From Pardosa pseudoannulata (Eukaryota; Arthropoda; Arachnida; Araneae; Lycosidae): DNA of 64,000 nucleotides. Location: NCBI GenBank assembly GCA_032207245.1, contig CM063507.1, positions 96,980,694 through 97,044,693 on the forward strand. Direction: 5' to 3'. Positions 59,324 through 64,000 of the stretch are shown here, one piece after another. A program made the position numbers and the translations under genes. Within the stretch, counting starts at the first letter, position 1; each line of letters starts with the position of its first letter. The notes below the pieces were generated by a model, which worked only from the letters and a program-made list of their open reading frames with translations, was not told the DNA's origin and searched no databases.

Positions 59324-62300
59324 TAAGATTAGGAGATTGATTACCAAAAAATTTTATATACAATTGATTTAGAACAGACACAAGAGGTTAAAATATGTGC
59401 GACTGTGTATGGTGTCTTGCAATACGCACACTGTGGAGAAGCTTCACCCAGCAAGAGATGGGAATGGGTGAGTCTGCAATGACCCACTCGTAAACGAGTG
59501 AGTATTACGTCATGTCTCCTAGAAGGGAGTTGAGGCCATTTAATTATCTTGGTTTTAATTTCCCGCAGTTTATTTGAAGAAATGTTATCCCAGGACATCT
59601 GCCATTTATCGTGTAAAAGATGTTTGATGTAATTTTTCAAGTCAGGATAAGGAAGACCAGTGTTGAGAAAGTCACTTGCAGACCTGGTAGCCATGTCCAC
59701 AAGTTCATTGCCTTTAATGCCAACGTGAGAGGGAACCCAGCTAAAAACTAGCGAGATTCCCATGGAAGTAAGGTTAGTTATTGAAGTAAGAATTTTGAAA
59801 ATAATAGGATTATTACAGTTATTTGATTGCAATGAATTAAGAACACTTTGGGAGTCTGTATAGATAATAAAGTTTTTACTATTGTGATTCATCAATTCTT
59901 CTAAAGCCTTCAAGATAGCAAAGGCTTCAGCAGAAAAGATGGAGAGTTTAGGATGAAGTCTGTAGCTATTGATTTTGTCTTTAATAAGGTATGCACAGCT
60001 GACATAGTTAGTGGATTTTGAACCATCTGTGAAAACAGAGGTGTAATTTTTATAATATTGCTTGTGATCTTCAAAAATTTGTTGATAAATGATATTGCTA
60101 GTTGAACTTTTGTCAAATGACTTAAAGGGGTTTATTATAGTAAAATTAGGAATGTGCCAAGGATGTATTCCAATAGCTGTGGGTATAGTATCAATATTGT
60201 CACAGTTAAGATCTTTTAAAATTGCTTTTATCCTTCCCTGAAAAGGCAGAACACAAGAGGGTCTAGCATTATATAAGCGTGTAAGGTAACAATTGAGTGT
60301 ATGTTGATGAATGGGATGGTCCACATAAGTTGCTGTTCTAAAGTAATACTGAAGAGATAACATCTGTCGACGTAATTCAAGAGGAGCATCACAGCAGTCA
60401 ACGTAGAGACTTTCTACAGGAGATGTTCTAAAAGCCCCCGAACACAATCGAAGAGCAGAATGGTGAATGGTATTCAGCTTTTGAAGGACAGAAACGCGTG
60501 CTGACCCATATACAGGACATCCATAGTCCAGTTTTGAGCGGATGATGGCATGGTAGATCTTAATTAGGGAAGTGCGGTCAGCTCCCCATGAGGTCTTAGA
60601 AAGGATTTTGAGGATGTTGAGCTTCCTTTCGCAATTTTTCCGCAAGTTTGTGATATGGGGTGCAAAGGTTAGTTTTTTGTCAAAAATGACGCCGAGAAAA
60701 TTCACCTCATTCACAATGTTGATGTTATTTCCAAGCAACTGGATCTCTGGGTCAGGGTGCAGACCTCTTTTTTTGCAAAAATGCACACAACACGTCTTTG
60801 AACTTGAAAAGCTGAAACCATTCTCGCTCGCCCACTTACTAATCTTGTTAACTGCAGTCTGGAGTTGTCTGTTAATAAATCTCATATCCGCTCCTTCACA
60901 TGAGATATGGAGATCGTCGACATACAAGTTTCCATTAACAGAGGGAGGTATCTCGTTCAGAATCCCATTAATTGCAATAATGAACAGGGTCACACTCAAT
61001 ACGCTTCCCTGAGGAACCCCTTCTTCTTGAATAAAAGTGCGAGATAGTGTATTTCCTACTCTAACTCGGAAATTTCTTAAGGCCAAAAAGTTTTGTATAA
61101 AAATAGGCATATTACCACGCAACTCTAAATTGAACAGCTGCTGTAGAACCCCATGACGCCAAGTGCGGTCATATGCCTTTTCTATATCGAAGAAAACCGA
61201 CACCAAATGTTTTCTTTTAACAAAAGCATTCCGGATTCTGGTTTCCAACTCCATTATATTATCTAACGTACTCCTTCCACGACGGAAACCACTCTGAAAT
61301 TTGGAGAGGTAGTTATTTTCCTCCAGGTAGTAAATCAGACGAACGTTTATCATTTTTTCCAGAATTTTGCATAAACAGTTCGTCAGAGCAATTGGACGGT
61401 AGCTGAGAGGATTCGTGGGGTCTTTATCAGGTTTTAAAATGGGGATTACAATAGCCTCTCTCCACGAGGAAGGAAAGCTATGTTCTCTCCATATTCTATT
61501 ATAAAGTTTAAGAAGGTTGAACATCGAAACTGAAGAAAGGTTTTTTATCATTTCGTAGGAAATATTATCCGGACCAGCAGAAGATTTATGGACTTTATTC
61601 AAGGCTCTGTTTAGTTCTAAAATGGTAAAATCAGTATTATAGGGAAAGTTAAGCGTAGTTTGAAAGTTGATTGGTTTATCCTCGACTAGGTTTTTGAGTT
61701 TTGCAAAAGAGGCAGAGTAATTTGAACTTGAAGAAATATCAGCTAAAGATGAGGCTATTGTGTTGGCTATGTCATCAAGAGAAGTTATTAGGTTATTATT
61801 ATAATTTAAAATTTGGATTTGGTTGTTTGGGTAAACGCCAGAACAGCGCTTAACTTTTACCCATAAATCTTTACTAGAAATTGAGGAAGAGATACTGCTA
61901 ATATAGTTCACCCACGAATCTCTTTGGCTACGTCTTAAAGTGCGGCGGAAAATACTTTTGCATTTCTTATAATTTGTAAAATTCTCCGTCGTAGGATGTC
62001 TTTTAAACACGGAAAACGCTTTTCTTTTCTCCTTATAAGTATTTTTACACTCTTGGTTCCACCATGGCTTTGTTTGCTTTTGAGGACGGCAGGATGATTT
62101 TTTAATAGAAATGTCAGCTGCAGAAATTATTGTTTTAGTTATCTGATTAACTGCTTCATCAACGGTATGATTGTCGACCATGTCTGTAGAGATATTGGCT
62201 AGGGTACGGAATTTATCCCAATCAGCGGAACCAAGAATAAAACGAGGAACACGCTGATTGGCATTGGAGACATTATTGTGAGTTAGGATAATGGGAAAGT

Positions 62301-62640
62301 GATCACTATTATAGAGGTAGGAATCTACTGTAAAATTCCAAAACGGAAAAATTTGAGGACTGGATATTGCTAAATCTAGGGAGTGAAAGGTTCTTGTAGG
62401 GGAATGGAGGTAAGTATATTGATTTGTATTGTAGATGCACAGATCATGGTCGGATATCAGTTTTTCTATTTGACGACCCCGTTTATTAAGGTTGGGGCTA
62501 CCCCACAATGGACTGTGGCCATTCAAGTCCCCAACAATAATAAAAGGGACTGGAAGTTGAGTAATAAGGTTATTAAGAGTGCTCTGAGAGATGATATTGT
62601 TTGGAGGGATATAAAGGTTACAAAACAGTTATTAGAGTTT
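59324..62640 (-). mobile_element. Non-LTR retrotransposon 2 (near-intact ORF2)
   Basis: Minus-strand element running from the gap to 62640. It abuts the (GATT) tail of non-LTR element 3. Its 5' part encodes the first half of an APE-type endonuclease only from TLITV-CNLYIPP onward, so it is either 5' truncated or was split by element 3, in which case the missing part lies beyond the window. Confidence 0.88.
59341..62526 (-). CDS. ORF2 protein of non-LTR element 2 (endonuclease, RT, RNase H)
   Basis: 1061 codons open; the first codon listed is TTG inside the protein, and the frame extends upstream to about 62622. Residues 1-80 are the end of an APE endonuclease (GDLNGHSPLWGS, HSLD, SDHFPI at 74-79). 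Residues about 350-640 are the RT with FFDIEKAYD (445-453), GVPQGS (503-508) and YVDD (535-538). Residues 827-955 are RNase H with D834, E867, D891 and D944. A C-X2-C-X7-H-X4-C motif lies at 1033-1049. All visible catalytic residues are intact. The frame shifts at both edges: an extra T near 62625 and an indel in a T/A run near 59350. It would make cDNA of its own transcript at nicked chromosomal DNA. Confidence 0.9.
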   Translation of the reverse strand: MNGHSPLWGSPNLNKRGRQIEKLISDHDLCIYNTNQYTYLHSPTRTFHSLDLAISSPQIFPFWNFTVDSYLYNSDHFPIILTHNNVSNANQRVPRFILGSADWDKFRTLANISTDMVDNHTVDEAVNQITKTIISAADISIKKSSCRPQKQTKPWWNQECKNTYKEKRKAFSVFKRHPTTENFTNYKKCKSIFRRTLRRSQRDSWVNYISSISSSISSKDLWVKVKRCSGVYPNNQIQILNYNNNLITSLDDIANTIASSLADISSSSNYSASFAKLKNLVEDKPINFQTTLNFPYNTDFTILELNRALNKVHKSSAGPDNISYEMIKNLSSVSMFNLLKLYNRIWREHSFPSSWREAIVIPILKPDKDPTNPLSYRPIALTNCLCKILEKMINVRLIYYLEENNYLSKFQSGFRRGRSTLDNIMELETRIRNAFVKRKHLVSVFFDIEKAYDRTWRHGVLQQLFNLELRGNMPIFIQNFLALRNFRVRVGNTLSRTFIQEEGVPQGSVLSVTLFIIAINGILNEIPPSVNGNLYVDDLHISCEGADMRFINRQLQTAVNKISKWASENGFSFSSSKTCCVHFCKKRGLHPDPEIQLLGNNINIVNEVNFLGVIFDKKLTFAPHITNLRKNCERKLNILKILSKTSWGADRTSLIKIYHAIIRSKLDYGCPVYGSARVSVLQKLNTIHHSALRLCSGAFRTSPVESLYVDCCDAPLELRRQMLSLQYYFRTATYVDHPIHQHTLNCYLTRLYNARPSCVLPFQGRIKAILKDLNCDNIDTIPTAIGIHPWHIPNFTIINPFKSFDKSSTSNIIYQQIFEDHKQYYKNYTSVFTDGSKSTNYVSCAYLIKDKINSYRLHPKLSIFSAEAFAILKALEELMNHNSKNFIIYTDSQSVLNSLQSNNCNNPIIFKILTSITNLTSMGISLVFSWVPSHVGIKGNELVDMATRSASDFLNTGLPYPDLKNYIKHLLHDKWQMSWDNISSNKLREIKTKIIKWPQLPSRRHDVILTRLRVGHCRLTHSHLLLGEASPQCAYCKTPYTVAHILTSCVCSKSIVYKIFW

Positions 62641-62671
62641 GATTGATTGATTGATTGATTTAGGGTTTAAT

Positions 62672-62702
62672 GGCGTAAAGTCAACTAAGGACATACGGCG
62701 CC
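62672..62702 (-). other. 3' stem-loop of non-LTR element 3
   Basis: GGCG (62672-62675) pairs with CGCC (62699-62702), and GTC (62680-62682) with GAC (62690-62692). Weaker than in the other two elements but at the same distance from the tail. Confidence 0.5.
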
Positions 62703-62844
62703 AAACAAAAGAGTAAAACAGTACATGGATCAAAAAGGAAACAAGGTAAAACAAGCAAAAGTTTATGAATGAACGATTAAAACATTGAAACGCACAAAAA
62801 CAGATGATAAAAGCAACAGCCACAGAGGCGTAGAAAAAGGAATA

Positions 62845-64000
62845 TTAAAATTCATGAAATAAACCTGTAACATGTAAAAATTTAAAAAGATTCCGATGGG
62901 GATCATCTCCAACAAGGTCATTTAAACTAGGTGATTTTGAATTAAAAAATTTCAGATACAAATGGTAAAAACATGAGCACGAAGTTAAAAGATGTAAAAC
63001 GGTGATAGGCAAATGACAATAAGAACAGGTTGGTGCAGTATCATTAAGGAGAAGGTGGACATGCGTGATCCTAGTATGGCCAATCCGGAGTCGAGTAAGA
63101 ATTACGTCCTTTTTACGGCTACCAATGGTAGGCCAAATGCCTAAGGTAGGTTTAATTGCGTGCAGCTTGTTTTCAACCATACCCTCCCAATTATTTTGCC
63201 ATACAGAGATGTAATGACGCCTAATTCCTTTCTTAATATCAGGGTACGGTATAGGACAGTCAACGTGGATGTCAGGGTTTTTAGCTGCTTTATCGGCCAC
63301 CTCGTTGCCATAGATACCAACATGGCTAGGGACCCAACAAAACAGAATGTTTATACCTCGCCGTTCAAAGCTATGTTTTAAATCTAAAATACTAAAAACA
63401 ATGGGGTGAATGGAATTGCAAGATTTTAAGGTATTAAGAGCACTGAGAGAGTCAGTATAGATAATAAATTTTTTACTATGATTCAGTGATATGTGCAGTA
63501 ACGCTTGTTCAATGGCATACAGCTCAGCGGTGAAAATAGAACAAACTGAAGGGAGGCTATAACTGATAATATTGTCATGACACACAAAGGCAGAACCGAC
63601 AGAAGAGAAGGACCTCGAGCCGTCTGTATAGATAGGAGTGTAGTTGAGGTAAGCAGCACGGTGGGCGGCAAAGAAATTACGCAAGATACCTCCATCAGTA
63701 TCAGACTTCATAAACCCAGCAAAAGGATTGAGGTAGGAAAATTCAGGAGTCTGCCAGGGAGGGAAAGCAAGGAGTCTATTCATTGAAGTAGAGAATTTGT
63801 AAAGGTTGGTTCCACACAGGATATTGCGCATTCTAATAGCAAAAGAAGGCACACAAGATGGGCGATTATGAAATAACTGAACGAGATGGGTGTCATTAAA
63901 GAGGTTATGTAGAGGATGATTGGGGTGTGACATAACACGGAAGTAGTAGTTTAGTGAAAGCTGCTGGCGAATGAAATCCAGAGAAGGTTCATTACAAATA
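62845..64000 (-). CDS. ORF2 protein of non-LTR element 3, C-terminal part
   Basis: Open without interruption from the window edge to 62845; the upstream codons (ICNEPSLDFIRQQLS) continue the family alignment, so the Met at 63933 is internal. Counted from that Met, RNase H acidic residues are D104 (YTDGS), E137 (TAE), D161 (YTDS) and D214 (EVAD), and the CCHC motif is C303, C306, H314, C319. No disabling change is visible. RT lies outside the window. Confidence 0.9.
   Translation of the reverse strand, partial: ICNEPSLDFIRQQLSLNYYFRVMSHPNHPLHNLFNDTHLVQLFHNRPSCVPSFAIRMRNILCGTNLYKFSTSMNRLLAFPPWQTPEFSYLNPFAGFMKSDTDGGILRNFFAAHRAAYLNYTPIYTDGSRSFSSVGSAFVCHDNIISYSLPSVCSIFTAELYAIEQALLHISLNHSKKFIIYTDSLSALNTLKSCNSIHPIVFSILDLKHSFERRGINILFCWVPSHVGIYGNEVADKAAKNPDIHVDCPIPYPDIKKGIRRHYISVWQNNWEGMVENKLHAIKPTLGIWPTIGSRKKDVILTRLRIGHTRITHVHLLLNDTAPTCSYCHLPITVLHLLTSCSCFYHLYLKFFNSKSPSLNDLVGDDPHRNLFKFLHVTGLFHEF

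Larger units (their letters stand above)
62641..64000 (-). mobile_element. Non-LTR retrotransposon 3 (3' part, runs off the window)
   Basis: Minus-strand element with (GATT)5 tail at 62641-62660, 3' stem-loop at 62672-62702, a short 3' UTR and ORF2 from 62845 to the window edge. Its tail touches the endonuclease coding sequence of element 2. Confidence 0.9.

Noticed and set aside
62383..62646. Plus-strand frames over the LINE 2 and LINE 3 coding regions
   Set aside because: Antisense shadows of the retrotransposon ORFs.

Overview
This is a eukaryotic, very AT-rich window with no bacterial features. Tandem C2H2 zinc-finger genes, APE-type non-LTR retrotransposons that carry RNase H, BEL/Pao and Gypsy relics, cut-and-paste MITEs and Helitrons point to an arthropod. 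The finger style and the BEL/Pao sequence suggest an arachnid, probably a spider; this is inference from family resemblance. Two runs of exactly 100 N (124-223 and 59224-59323) are assembly gaps.

The core is a cluster of four C2H2 zinc-finger genes, all on the minus strand: ZF1 (7017-9102, 24 fingers, one frameshift), ZF2 (28654-29898, 14 fingers), ZF3 (44632-45696, 12 fingers) and ZF4 (56822-57715, 10 fingers). They share a short N-terminal leader beginning MDK(K/S)D and then almost nothing but fingers, so they are probably nuclear DNA-binding proteins. No BTB, KRAB or ZAD effector domain is visible. ZF1 and ZF2 lie in two halves of a head-to-tail segmental duplication (3315-18414 and about 24911-35801). 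ZF3 and ZF4 belong to an older, more diverged pair of units. The units share flanking noncoding sequence, including an RTE-type retrotransposon relic and a tRNA-like sequence, so the cluster grew by duplicating whole segments.

The rest is layered mobile DNA. A plus-strand non-LTR element (49-2277) is bounded by a 15-bp target-site duplication and contains an assembly gap. A minus-strand non-LTR element (18415-24720) sits at the junction between the two duplicated segments and is split by a 3.2-kb non-autonomous DNA element. Two minus-strand non-LTR elements abut at 62640/62641 on the right; one (59341-62640) keeps a 1061-codon ORF with endonuclease, reverse transcriptase, RNase H and a CCHC motif. 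The three non-LTR 3' ends visible share a small stem-loop followed by a tetranucleotide tail.

A non-autonomous DNA element of 3.1-3.2 kb occurs three times (11313-14456, 20113-23310, 38029-41150), with terminal CAGACAC repeats, 6-bp target duplications and internal tRNA-like promoter sequences. One copy is nested in a 360-bp MITE whose empty site survives in the other duplicated segment; another is nested in the non-LTR element. Other elements are hAT-like, Harbinger-like and pogo/Tigger-like MITEs, non-autonomous Helitrons, a Merlin-like transposase relic and a 1.1-kb TA-rich microsatellite with a duplicated flank.

The most notable observations are the unnamed CAGACAC family, the covarying 3' hairpin of the non-LTR elements, and the finger-array length change and shared C-terminal loss in the zinc-finger paralogs. 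I saw no CRISPR, rRNA, intact tRNA or convincing host gene outside the zinc-finger cluster.
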